Part shown: piece after piece, positions 12,182-22,885 of the stretch | Layout: each line of letters starts with the position of its first letter | Numbering within the stretch: the first letter of the stretch is position 1 | From: Mnemiopsis leidyi | Taxonomy: Eukaryota > Ctenophora > Tentaculata > Lobata > Bolinopsidae | Direction: 5' to 3' | Length of the DNA stretch: 31,270 nt | NCBI GenBank assembly: GCA_000226015.1 | Contig: JH153449.1 | Coordinates: forward strand, 1 to 31,270 | Position numbers and translations under genes: made by a program | Notes under the pieces: model-generated | Told to the model about the DNA's origin: nothing | What the model saw: the letters and a program-made list of their open reading frames with translations, nothing else | The model's database searches: none

Positions 12182-14259
12182 TGACTAAAGTGATGTGTCA
12201 ATCTCCTCACACCCATGTTTTTGTACAACCGTTCTAAGGAACGGATAATAAGTACGGCTACAAACGGTTATTGGAGAAGAAAAGTTGGTTATACAGAACA
12301 ATAAGGATGGACTGGTCTTTTTATTTCGCGTCATCTTCAAACGGCTTGACTTCCATTATGAAAACATTATGTATATCTGATGGGCAAAGCCCTTGGATAA
12401 ACGTATTTCATACAGCAGAGCCTCTTGTAATCCGTTATAAATACACATGCCATATGTACTTTTATGTATTCCAATAGGGGTTGTAGCCTTGTATATGTAT
12501 CTTCTTTTTTGAAGACAGCAAGTGTCGAGTTGACATACACAATCTTTTTCTTCCCTAGAATTGAGATTTTCAGCTCATTTTGGTCTATAATCCATAATTG
12601 CCTTGATTAACTGATACTCGTGATTGTAATTGAGATTATTTTCTGGCGAGCATTAACTTTTGTTCCGATGATTTCTACTGCTTTATTGAGAAATAATGAT
12701 AATTCTAACGAAGTGGACATTACTCATTAACAACAGCAGCCCACTTTGAATTAAAGCTTCTATGTTGATGTGTTAAGGAATTTGCCCGGATGGAACTTAT
12801 GAGCTGTGAATGATATTTCGATGAACTTTTATCATAGTTTTCCTGTGCTTGTTCATGCTTATTGGCTATATCTCTCTTCCTAAGTCCAGGCAACCAATCC
12901 TCTTCTTTTTCAAAATCTCTTAGATCTCTTCGAACATTCCTTAAACTGAACATTGCGAATGTTGTGGTATGCATATGCTTGGCTGAAATCCTGCTTCATC
13001 CATGAAACTGGATGTCTTCGGCTTCCTGTATTGTACACATATATGCCATCTGTTCAATTTACGCCTAACCTTCTGGTCGAAATGGCCTCATCTATTGTGA
13101 TAAGCTGATAAACAGACAGTCGCAACTATTATACCATTGGCTGTTTGGTCGCTACTCCAACATCCTTTATAATTCCCACGTTAAGTCCGTAGAATTGAGA
13201 AAGAATTTACCCTTTTTGAATTGCGTGATTTTGGAATGCTATTATTAAATCATAGTACAAGCAGCCACCAAAAACGAGGGTAGAGTACATTCCAAAACAG
13301 CTCAATATTTTAGCGTGGTCGCGATATAATGGATCTATTATACTGCGTACAAATGCTGATATTCGAACAATCCGCCGATATATCAGTGTCAGTGATTTCG
13401 TCAAAATCGACCGTCTCCTTGCTTTCAGCTCTAATTTGTGGTAGCTAGGCCTGTTGCACTCGTTAGCTATTTAATGCCGCACTATTTATGCGATCCAATT
13501 TGCTTTACAGCCTCAAATTTTAACAATAAGATCATTTCATACCATTATCAGCCGATCACGTGGCACAAAGTGCTAATGGTATTGGATGCTCGCTACCAAA
13601 AAGCTAGAAATTGATTCTTTATCATTAGTGTCGCTTGTTCGTTAGTATTGCTGGTGGTAAAATTGTGTCACTCGCAGTAAAATTGAATTTTTTGCAGCAA
13701 AATACAAGTCGTAAGTATTTGATGTTAAAGAAGTTTGAGGAACTGATCAAGAACCATTTTGGTTGATACTTAAACGAGGCCTGTCCTTGGAGATTTGATA
13801 CTCGCCTGGAGTTCTGCTCAAGATATTCTTCAAAAAATCCATAAAAAGTCGATCGTTGGCATTGACAGAGAACTTTAGCATCTTTACTGACTCGGAAGAA
13901 TTAAAGAATTGCAACCATTTGGCATTACAATCTCAAGTCATTGTGCCATTATACGAAAAAAGTCCAAACGAAGCGAAAGTAATTTGCTCCATTTAAAGTC
14001 AATCCCGGATACATACAGATGAATTAGCAGTCTGTTGTATAATTGAGATCCATTCTGTGTCCATTGCATTGTTACAGCGTCAGGCTTTTCGCATCAGCAG
14101 CGAGATTGGTGCTAAAATTATCATAGCCCAACTTTTACGTGGTTTTCTGTTTACGTCTTGAAGCGTTTCTGAACCCGATTTCGGTGGCCAGACTTTTTCT
14201 GGAGTCGTCCACCAAACAATCTGGAACACCTCAGTAAAACTCAAAAGGTTCCCTGATCA
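12182..14259. other. Intronic/intergenic stretch
   Basis: AT-rich DNA. Two minus-strand open frames stand out slightly. One is at 12720-12974 (84 codons, charged, e.g. NVRRDLRDFEKEEDW). The other ends at 13207 and stays open for about 91 codons, with a basic N-terminal part and a hydrophobic stretch near its end. Neither has a recognisable domain, and frames of this length are expected by chance in 31 kb. Confidence 0.35.
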
Positions 14260-14997
14260 ATGTCACAGCAGCTGCCAAAGTTGCCCCTGACGGCCGGCCT
14301 GACCCCTCTAACCTGTCTGGAAGTGCTTCCCAACCTAACTCCTGCTCAAGTTAGCCGGGAGTTCCAGAACCTCAAACTGACTGACAATAACTTCACCACA
14401 GAGTACAAACGCAAGATCCTCCTTAAACACTTCGACCTGCGGATCACGAGCGAGTTCACCGGATCCACCTTCAGTAGTATCTGGAACCTCCTTCACCGTA
14501 ACCAGGACAGTTTGTCCAGCTTGGAGGGCCAGGTCCGCGATGTCAACAACAGCATCCAGCACCTCCGAGGTCAGGTCAAGAAAGCCAACATCATAAACTC
14601 GGCGGTGGCTCCTGCAGAACAGATCACTCGAAATGTGATCCCTACCGACACCCCCATTCCCCACTTATCGTCGGACGATGATATGTTTAAGATGGTTCCC
14701 CAGCTAACCAGGGAAGACACTGAAGAGGGGTTCCCGTCTGTTTTTCTGGACGCTAGTGAGTTTAAATGTAAGAGACAAAAAAGTACTGAACGAAACGTCT
14801 GTTTGTGGCAAAGTTCCAATAAAAAGGTTTTGCGTGAATCAAACGGAGAGCGAAGGAAGATAACTCGGCAAGGAACAGGAGATAAGAGGAGGATTTTAAC
14901 GCGGCAGAGCACGGCAGAAAGTGGCAGCACTCCCGGAGCCAAAGATAATCCCCACAAGCCTACTGCTGGCAGCCGCTGGAGCTTTTTCAACCTTTTT
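14260..14997 (+). CDS. Candidate alternative first exon D, coiled-coil module
   Basis: The largest coding segment: ATG at 14260 (immediately preceded by in-frame TGA) opens 246 codons ending in phase 0 at a perfect donor (TTT|gtaagt). Residues 1-30 are Leu/Pro-rich. Residues about 30-60 (VSREFQNLKLTDNNFTTEYK) are followed by a helix-prone stretch at about 70-110 with a heptad-like Leu/Val/Ile pattern (SLSSLEGQVRDVNNSIQHLR), suggesting a coiled coil. Residues 160-235 are basic and Ser/Thr-rich with kinase-type motifs (RRKITRQGT, RRILTRQST). The end, RWSFFNLF, resembles part of the 20041 exon. The cag at 14266-14268 could alternatively serve as an acceptor in phase. No known family recognised. 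Antisense frames over this exon are shadows. Joined to the common exons it would give a 465-residue protein. Confidence 0.75.
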
Positions 14998-17900
14998 GTA
15001 AGTACCCAGTCTTTGTAAGTATTACTTCTAGACCCTCAATTGTAAGTGTCCAGGTTATAAGAAGTATTACTTACATACCTCAATTCTTTATCTTACTTAT
15101 TACTTTATTAGCGAGTTTGAATTATTTGAAGGAGATTAGGATAGCAGTCACTTCATTCTTACACTGTACGGCAGTTTACTGAGAGATGTTATCAGGGCAT
15201 GAGTAAGTTGTATCCAATAACCCTGGTGACGGACCGTGACTCCCGGCCTACTCCTACCTCCTACCTGGCTTTCAGGAAAACGTTTAAAGCTTCGTTTAGA
15301 CTTTAGACGCTAAACAGACCTACTGTTTTGCGGTAGTAATTAGCCGGGGCAGGTGGACACAGTGTGGTATAAATATGTGGCATATAACATGTGCCATAGT
15401 TTTGAGTTTAAATATTTGAAATTTTTGTTTGGTATTGTTTTGCGACTGTTTAAGTTTGCGGAGCCCCTTTTAGCATCCTTCTTTGTTGTGCCCTTCCCTT
15501 TTTTGCGGTAATATCTGTAAATATTCTGAGACAGCCTCCCTTATAAAGTGAAAGTGCTTTATCCTACTCTGGTGCTGTAGTCATGTCTAAACACGACATC
15601 ATGTAAAGTGCATCGGTACTGCGGTCTCGATACAATTGGGGAACAGTTTATTTAACCTGTCTCTTCATCATCACTGATAATTGTACGTTTATTTAACCTG
15701 TCTCTTCATCATCACTGATAATTGTACATATATTTAACTTTTCTCTTCAACTGAGGTAGCTGATAATTGTACTTTTTTAACCTGTCTCTTCATGTTAACT
15801 GATAATTGTATGCGATTGGTCAGTTGTAAAGAATACGGAAGTAAAGGCTGTGTGATATATCTTGCTAATTGGTAGTGTAATATTACATTTCCAATAAGCA
15901 GGATATATTTGATCGCTAATTGTTTACTAATCACAGTCGGCTACTACTAACAGTACAAAAAGTTTGTCCCCATACTGCCTAATATAGGAATTGTTTTCAT
16001 GACAGCTTTACGAATTACGATTAATGAGAGACCATACTAAAATCCCTGCCGTGTTTTCTGTAAAACTTCGACTTCAGGTTAACTTTTCAGCTGAGTTTGG
16101 TTTTGTCTTATGCCAGCTCTGACAGCCACGACATAAATCTATCAGTCGCAATAATTGCAGTGTAATCGTTTTATCTAAATTCGATTTAGAACCTAAAAAT
16201 TCGATTTGGCATAACTATGTGTTGTATCACCCACCATCTTAGCCGGGCTGCCCTGGCTTTTGTTTACAATTATCGCCTCTGTTAATAAAGCACAGCTTGC
16301 TCCCCACCCGATCATAAGTACTTTCTCATACTTCCCCAACAGGCCACTACTTCTTTATCTCCAGATTGTGCATGATATCACCCATTTTTTGTCTGGTGTT
16401 GGAAGTGGAAATCTATATTCTTATTGTGTTGTCAGATCGGGCCGTTTTTGTGGTTTTAATGACCAAGACATCGTTTTAATTGGAGTTAAAAAGGTCGGCT
16501 TGAGCCCGCAAATTAGCTTTGTGGGAACTAGAAAGTTATTCCTTTTAAGTGTGCTTCGAAAATATTTGACCATCAGGTCATGGTATGCGACCGTTGTGCT
16601 TTTCTCTTTTACTCTATTTTCATCAATCGTTTCAATTTCAAATTGGGCGTGTTTCTTTGACCAACTCCAATTTTGCTGCCGCGATTCCAACCATGTTTCA
16701 CCTATTGTTAAATTTTATTTATATCTATCGAGCTATCAGGGAAGTATTATTCGAAACAGACAGTGCATAGAAAATGATTTTTAATTGAAGCTGCCAAGTA
16801 GCACTAAAATTTCATAACACTTCACAGGCCGTATTACAGTCAATAATTGTTGGCTTTCAAATTCCTAAAAGGTGATTGTTGTAATGTAAACTATAAAGTA
16901 GTTCCCTGAAGTCGGGTAATTTTAATATTGCTCTATTAGATAAAATAAGCTGACTTAAATCAGAATATAAGCAGAAATCGTATTCATAGCGTCACTGACG
17001 TTTCATGGTCCAGACTCCAGAGGGTTATAATCGCACAGCTCTTAACTTATGCAAGAAATTTTTGAGACATTAGAAATGCTAATTGTCGATTTGACTAATC
17101 CAGATCCGATAATAATTTTCTTGATCGGTCACTAATCAACAATTTAATGGCGGTTGGTTTGGCTGGGTGAAATATACCAGATTTATTGAAGTCTAATTAG
17201 GACGCGTCAGTCTAAAGCAGTTAATTTCACTCGTTGATCATGTGTTAATTGCATAAAATATCTCTATCAGAAAGCAATTAGTAGCGGTATAATTGGTAAT
17301 TAACGCTGGAAATTACGCAGTCTTCTTTACACTAAGTTCATCGCCTGTCACGCCTTCGCTACTTGTTTTAAATGTGCCGTGTTTCCGTTATCGGTCGACC
17401 CCATTACCGTGACACATACTCGTGTGGCGTTCATTTCCCTGCATCTTGAGATAATAATATTGAGTTACTTTCAGCAGTAACTGCTTTATTTACTAACATT
17501 TCTCGTAGTTCAATGTGTTAGCAACGCTATAACCAGTTAGATTTAGTGTAAATGCAGAGTTCTCCTCATTTAAAACTTTACTAGTATTATATAACTTCCT
17601 TTGTCATTCGCTAGGAGGTCTCCCTCCTTTCAGGCTCTATCATTGGCTTTGTTCTCATCACATGCCTCTTACTGTGTGTTGGTGTGTTAGATAAATGTTG
17701 TTTTAGTTAGTTGCTACAAATCTACAGCGCTTCTTACCACCCTGTTAAACACTTGCACGTATAGAGTAAATAGCGACAGTAAATTGTACTTCTACCTTGT
17801 TATTACTAATATCTTGCCCTGGATTTACTGTGTAATCACTCTCTTAGCTATGTCTTCTTTCAATGATTTGACAGTTCAAAAGTTAAGATTACGGTCCTCA

Positions 17901-18967
17901 GTTTAAAGTTATCCTGTCCGAAGTCGTATTGTGGTTAATGTTATTAAGTTAAGTGGTTGAAAATTTGTGTTTACTTACGGTGCACCTCGTTTGTGAAAGT
18001 GCCCTGTAAGAAACGCTGACAGCTGACTCATAAACAGCTAATGATATATTATTTCATTTCAAAGACAAACGAAACAAAGTTCAAGTAATTGTCAAAAGAA
18101 ACAGAAAGTATAGAGTCCTATGAAGTACAATACAATACGCTCAGTTCCACAACGTTACTTATATCAACCACAATGATAAGATAATTTCTTAATGCTATAA
18201 CGTGCCGTTTCTCTTATCCGATTTTACTAATGATAGTTAACGTTCTCCGGCTAAGAGCCGCAATAGGAAAGTGGCTGTAAAGCTGAAATACGTCATTTTA
18301 GAACCACTTGTTGTGTCTAGATGAGGAAGTTCCAGTTTCCAGTCTGCCGACCCTGTCAGTCCATTTACGTGCTGTACTCTTAACTGTAACTAATGTTCAT
18401 TCTAGTTCTCCCGTTGTTGGTTTTTCTTCAGGTTCGACTAGTTCATAGTTCCGAAATACTTCTTCCTCACACAGAGAAGATTTCTCACTTTCCTTGGACC
18501 TTGCTGGCCAACGAAGAACAAATTACTTCACAATGATTACAATTACGGCATCGTGATTTCAAATTTCCGTCTTAATGCCATGGGAGTTCGGCGGTGATTG
18601 ACCTTGATTTGTCGGACGTGCGGTCACATATCAGTGCACTTCAACGACTAATTAGTTACGTAACCCATTTACAGATACAATAATTACTTCACTTGGTCGC
18701 TGCTGGCTGCTGCTGCCTGCCGAACATGTATAATTATATATGCCCGCTCCCAGCTGCCGTTATTAACAAGTTCTTGCTATAATTCAGTTCGAATTTTATC
18801 CCTTCTCGCTCGTCTAGCCTGAATTAACAAAAGAAATCCCACCACTACAATTTCTCTAATCGCCACGCGTCTCCGACCGTTTCCTCAAACCGTAACATTT
18901 TGTCTGCTTGCTCGCTCGGCTACCTCCTTGCTATCACAGCCTCAAAATAGGTGCTATATACCAGTCG
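14998..18967. other. Intronic stretch, probable promoter near right end
   Basis: Mostly AT-rich DNA. Just after the donor there are two further gtaagt motifs (15018, 15045). A 41-bp tandem repeat lies at 15646-15810. A 174-codon plus-strand open frame at 16260-16784, with an antisense 89-codon frame, is described in the findings. From about 18540 the DNA becomes more GC-rich and contains short ATG frames (18321, 18729) that look like upstream ORFs or 5' UTR of the first exon at 18968. Confidence 0.4.
15646..15810 (+). repeat. 41-bp tandem repeat, 4 copies
   Basis: Units of about 41 bases: tttaacctgtctcttcatca followed by tcactgataattgtac. The first two are nearly identical and the third and fourth are diverged. 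Confidence 0.9.
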
Positions 18968-19078
18968 ATGTTGCTGGCTCACTGGATCCGGCGGACCTCC
19001 CTGGTCTTGTTCGATCGGAGTAGCAGCAACAGGAAGAACTCAGCAGGAGTGTCGGATTACATGACCCCTGGAAACAGA
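18968..19078 (+). CDS. Candidate alternative first exon E (WIRRTS module)
   Basis: ATG at 18968 opens 37 codons ending in phase 0 at a strong donor (AGA|gtgagt). The peptide begins MLLAHWIRRTSLVLF and continues with a Ser/Asn/Lys-rich segment (SSSNRKNSAG) and DYMTPGNR. RRTS matches the PKA consensus R-R-x-S. The frame stays open for about 75 bases upstream of the ATG, back to a TAA near 18891, and a cag at 18962-18964 is in phase, so an internal-exon reading is not excluded. The peptide is clearly related to the exon at 20041: M-x-L-x-x-W-[IV]-R-R-T-S, then F and N/R-K-S spaced similarly. An antisense frame in the downstream repeat is not a gene. Confidence 0.7.
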
Positions 19079-19096
19079 GTGAGTATGTTACGTAGT

Positions 19097-19216
19097 GGGT
19101 ACAGTGTATAGTAGGGTACAGTGTATAGTAGGGTACAGTGTATAGTAGGGTACAGTGTATAGTAGGGTACAGTGTATAGTAGGGTACAGTGTATAGTAGG
19201 GTACAGTGTATAGTAG
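19097..19216 (+). repeat. 17-bp minisatellite, about 7 copies
   Basis: Perfect 17-base units (gggtacagtgtatagta) begin only about 18 bases after the donor of the 18968 exon. The near-perfect identity indicates recent expansion or ongoing homogenisation. Confidence 0.95.
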
Positions 19217-19854
19217 AGGAATGTATTGTAGAGCATTTAGAGTTCATTCTGAGTCATGGTTCGTAAGTAATTGGAATTATTGAGGTTATTGTGTTTCAGT
19301 TTCAGCCAAAGGACTCGCACAAATAGATTATATGTATGATTGGTTTATGAAAGAATCTCACATGTACATGTGGACCGTCATACTTACCTTTTGTTTTTAG
19401 GAAACACATAAAATCACAGATGCAAATTTCACAAATATGTTTACCAGCTTGCATTACAATGGGCTGTTCAAGTTGACGAACACAGACGTATTATAAACTC
19501 ATTAATAATGTCAGTGCTTAATTTCCTGAAAAATGTCATCCATGGCTGAATCCCATTGCCTAATAATACAGGTCACTATACAATATAGAAACAGTGCTTT
19601 ATGCAATGCACTGTCACCAAATAGTGAGTAAAAGTAGTCGTATCGGTTTCGCTCCACGCTGTGTCACGCGTTTTGCAGCCAAAATGTAGCCATGTGTTTA
19701 ATCTGAGCTCGACTTTTTGTTATTCGTTTTGTGTGGACATGTTATTTGAATCATGGAAATGATTTCCTAGTATAGGTATTTGGGCAATATTTCCTGCCTG
19801 AGTGCAAAGACATCACCCAATACTGTAACCATATTTATACATACAACGTCTAAC
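19217..19854. other. Intronic DNA, nothing recognised
   Basis: AT-rich spacer between the 17-bp minisatellite and the GATACGTAAC array. I found no ATG-plus-donor segment here. Confidence 0.5.
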
Positions 19855-19857
19855 GTA

Positions 19858-19972
19858 TCACGATACGTAACGTGTCACGGGTAACCTATAACGATACGTA
19901 ACTTGTAAAGATACGTAACTTGTAACGATACGTAACGTGTAACCTAAAACGATACGTAACTTGTAACCCCCC
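19858..19972 (+). promoter_or_regulatory. GATACGTAAC array upstream of exon at 20041
   Basis: Five copies of GATACGTAAC (starting 19862, 19893, 19910, 19927, 19951) sit 70-180 bases before an alternative start codon. The spacing is mostly 17 bases or a little more. The core TACGTAA resembles bZIP (C/EBP, PAR or CRE-like) half-site arrangements, so this may be a promoter element array. It could equally be another decaying minisatellite. Confidence 0.45.
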
Positions 19973-20040
19973 ACGTCTTGTAGCTGTGTTCCACATCCGA
20001 CCTCAGCACGTGTAACGTTTGTGTCCCACGCTGTATCGCC

Positions 20041-20139
20041 ATGATCTTGGGGGGCTGGGTTCGGAGAACCTCCACCTTTTTCAACGGTAGACATAACGAC
20101 AGAAAGTCACATCTGAGAAAGTATGAGGATGACCTCAGG
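20041..20139 (+). CDS. Candidate alternative first exon F (WVRRTS module)
   Basis: ATG at 20041 in a good context (tcgccATGA) opens 33 codons (MILGGWVRRTSTFFNG..., ending RKYEDDLR) and reaches a donor (AGG|gtaagg) in phase 0. An in-frame TAG lies about 57 bases upstream, and the only nearby acceptor-like cag is out of phase, so this is best read as a first exon. It is homologous to the exon at 18968 (M-x-L-x-x-W-V-R-R-T-S-x-x-F) and keeps a PKA-type RRTS site. The phase matches the common exon 1.3 kb downstream. Confidence 0.7.
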
Positions 20140-20758
20140 GTAAGGGCGCTGTCTGGCTGTCCAGGTGTTTTTCTCTACAAATTGTGGGTGTTATTCTCTA
20201 TAAAGTATAGTAGGTGTTTTTCTCTTATTCTGGGCGTTGGGGTGTTTTTTGAAGTTGGATCCTTCTTTTTATGTTTGTTAAGTTCTTCTTCGCCTATGCG
20301 ATTTTGTTCATTCTTGGCATCTGCGTCATTAGCTTGGAGCTGACTTTTCTTTCGGTCCTATTTGCTGAGTTTTATGGCGTTAGCTGAGTTTTATGTTTCT
20401 CATATCTTGAATCCAATTTTTTATAATGCTGCATATCATGCGCGCTATGTGAACCGAATGAAAATACAAGATACATGTTGATATGTCCCCTGTTATGCGT
20501 TCGTGCGTTTTCGTCTAGTCGTTGTTTTTTACATGATTTTTTGTACTTGCGTTAGAAAGCCGCCTGGTACAGATATAAGCCATGTCCTCCCTAAATTTTT
20601 AATTCTTATTATTATAATCGCAACTACTTTGTTTATACGGTGGTTTGGTGCAGACTCCTCTCCAGTATTTTAAATTCATATTACATGTCTTACCGAGCAC
20701 GTATAGAGCATTATTTCCACGTATACAAGATACTCAATACTCGTATCTGACTTACCAT
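20140..20758. other. Intronic DNA, nothing recognised
   Basis: T-rich spacer between the 20041 exon and the 20-bp minisatellite. Small duplications such as tgctgagttttatg (20367, 20384) are present; no exon is supported. Confidence 0.5.
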
Positions 20759-21079
20759 GGCTGGTATATACTTACCCAGGCTGGTATATACTTACCCAGG
20801 CTGGTATATACTTACCCAGGCTGGTATATACTTAACATGGCTGGTATAAACTTTCCCAGGCTGGTTTATACTTACCCAGGCTAGTATAAACTTTCCCAGG
20901 CTGGTTTATACTTACCCAGGCTGGTATAGACTTACCATGACTGGTATATACTTACACAAGCTGGTATAGACTTACACAGGCTGGTATAGACTTACCATGA
21001 CTGGTATATATACTTACCCAGGCTGGTGTAGACTATAAACTTACTAAGGCAGGTATAGACTTACCTGGGCTGATGTAGA
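20759..21079 (+). repeat. 20-bp minisatellite with antisense splice-donor consensus
   Basis: About 15-16 units of ggctggtatatacttaccca, the first four nearly identical and the rest diverged. On the minus strand most units read TGGGTAAGTATATACC, a near-perfect 5' splice-site / U1 snRNA complement. The open frame through it is an artefact of a 60-base (three-unit) period. Confidence 0.95.
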
Positions 21080-21462
21080 CCTACTACACCCCTATATCGA
21101 CCACTCAAGCAGGAAGTCACTCTAATTTTCTCCTTTGTTGTACGGGTAAAGTAGTGGAGTAGGTACTCCTCCCAGTGCCTCCTACATACCTGTATGTAGA
21201 CCTCTCTGTTTACCTTAACTCCTCCACCACCCACTTCTACGTGCTATGTACACGCTACACCGCACACTTATTCTCGGGCGCCTGGGCGCGCACTGCACAG
21301 CTATTTCCGGATAAAAAGCTGCTTTATGTGTTCACCGGGCCCGGCTGAAATTTTCACACATTTATTATTTGTTGCACTTTGTGCCGTGATAATTCAGCTT
21401 TTGGTTTCTGGCCTGTTTGCGAGGTTTTTTGTGGTTGAATTTAGCTAGTGTATTCTACACAG
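21080..21462. other. Intronic DNA before the common exon
   Basis: Pyrimidine-rich and locally GC-rich DNA (e.g. 21268-21345 with gggcgcgcactg) that could hold a further promoter. No separate exon is supported. Confidence 0.4.
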
Positions 21463-21723
21463 TCGACCTTGGTGTCAGTTCTCAGACGACAGCAAAGAAA
21501 GGGATTTAGAAAAGCAGCTCAAAAGACTGAGACATTTTACTTTGAAGTTAGTCCCCAAATTAGGACACTGTCCAGTGTCCAGATACTGGGCACGCTGGAG
21601 AAGATACTGTATGTGATAAGTGGGAGGAATGGAAAAAGGAGGCGGGTCGTGTCGGATCCTAGCATGGTCTTTGTCAACCCTCGGTTTGAAGGCAGCGATA
21701 TCGACATCAGCTCTGTGCTCAAG
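21463..21723 (+). CDS. Common exon 1 of RING-H2 gene (87 codons)
   Basis: This is the first exon shared by all predicted isoforms. Acceptor tattctacacag precedes TCG at 21463 and donor AAG|gtattg follows 21723, with phase 0 at both ends. A second in-phase acceptor (cgacag) lies 24 bases downstream and could be used instead. The peptide starts STLVSVLRRQQRKGFRKAAQ, a strongly basic segment that could be a nuclear localisation or membrane/RNA contact patch. It continues through TFYFEVSPQIRTLSSVQILG and a second basic cluster (GRNGKRRRVV), then the hydrophilic NPRFEGSDIDISSVLK. No family recognised. Codon usage is clearly coding (ctg, gag, gtc). Confidence 0.8.
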
Positions 21724-22285
21724 GTATTGCGGCTACCGTACCTTACTAAGCTGGTCTGGTCATTGACTTGGTTCCTTTTCCGTATCACAAAATATGATTT
21801 ATTTATTTCTTATTTTCCTCCTGGATTTCTCCCTCTCCTCATTTTAATTACAAACTTAATAAGATCAGGTAAATTAAGTAGGAAAGGAGATCTGTTCAAC
21901 TGAAAGTGCTCTAAATCCGTTGCGATACTGATTGGTCGATCAATACCTAATATTCAATTCCTTTACTTAAAAATGTCGTACCTATTAGTGTATTAGAAAT
22001 GGTTTGGAAGATCCGTGCTGTATGTTTATCTTGAGCTGCCTGCCCACACAACATGTAGATATGATGTGTAAACAATTGTAAATCAGTGCAAACTGGCAAG
22101 TGTAATTGTCGTATCTTGTTTATCAAAGTCTCAAAATTAGAATTTGTAGTTTAAGAGAGCTGCAAAGATAGATTTTCTGTTCGTATGTTCGCCGCTGTAA
22201 AACCAGGGCTCCGCCCAGAAATTTAGCTCAGTAGCCATGACGAAATGGGATATAAATAGAACCCGCTAAGATAACGTAAACCGCT

Positions 22286-22321
22286 ATGTCGGTAGAGGTG
22301 GAAGGTTCTAGAATGAGACAG
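22286..22321 (+). CDS. Weak candidate first exon (12 codons)
   Basis: ATG at 22286 opens MSVEVEGSRMRQ and reaches CAG|gtaaat in phase 0; an in-frame TAA is nine bases upstream. If used it would feed the exon at 23186 and skip the basic common exon. It is short enough to be chance. Confidence 0.2.
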
Positions 22322-22500
22322 GTAAATAAGACAGGTCTAGCTGTACCTGATAGAGAGATACATTCACGTAGTGACATGTCAAACTAGTCGGATAGCGCTG
22401 TCTGGAGGACAGTTTCCTAATTTAGTTGTACCAGCTGGACAGCTAGTGTTACGTCAAACATAACAACTACACAACACTACTACCTACTACACAGCACAGC

Positions 22501-22885
22501 TACTTACTAATACAAACTGTACAACATTAACTCTACACTAAGTTATTTACTAATACAAACTGTACAACATTAACTCTACACTAAGTTATTTACTAATACA
22601 AACTGTACAACATTAACTCTACACTAAGTTATTTACTAAAACAAACTGTAAAACATTAACTCTACACTAAGTTATTTACTAATACAAACTGTAAAACATT
22701 AACTCTACACTAAGTTATTTACTAAAACAAACTGTAAAACATTAACTTTACACTAAGTTATTTACTAATACAAACTGTACAACATTAACTCTACACTAAG
22801 TTATTTACTAATACAAACTGTAAAACATTAACTCTACACTAAGTTATTTACTAATACAAACTGTACAACATTAACCCTACACTTA
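22501..22885 (+). repeat. 43-bp minisatellite, 9 copies
   Basis: Units of 43 bases (tacaaactgtacaacattaa, then ctctacactaagttatttactaa), differing mainly by gtac/gtaa and aatac/aaaac. Each unit carries TTTACTAA(T/A)AC, resembling a branch-point consensus. It lies in the intron between common exons 1 and 2. Confidence 0.95.

Noticed and set aside
14335..14990. Minus-strand frames of 109 and 139 codons
   Set aside because: They lie antisense to the 246-codon plus-strand exon, whose codon use and donor are better; shadows.
18954..19247. Minus-strand ORF with repeated YTVPYYTL peptides
   Set aside because: Produced by the 17-bp minisatellite and antisense to a real exon.
20645..20884. Plus-strand ORF with repeated WYIL/YTYPG peptides
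   Set aside because: Produced by reading a 20-bp minisatellite; not a protein.
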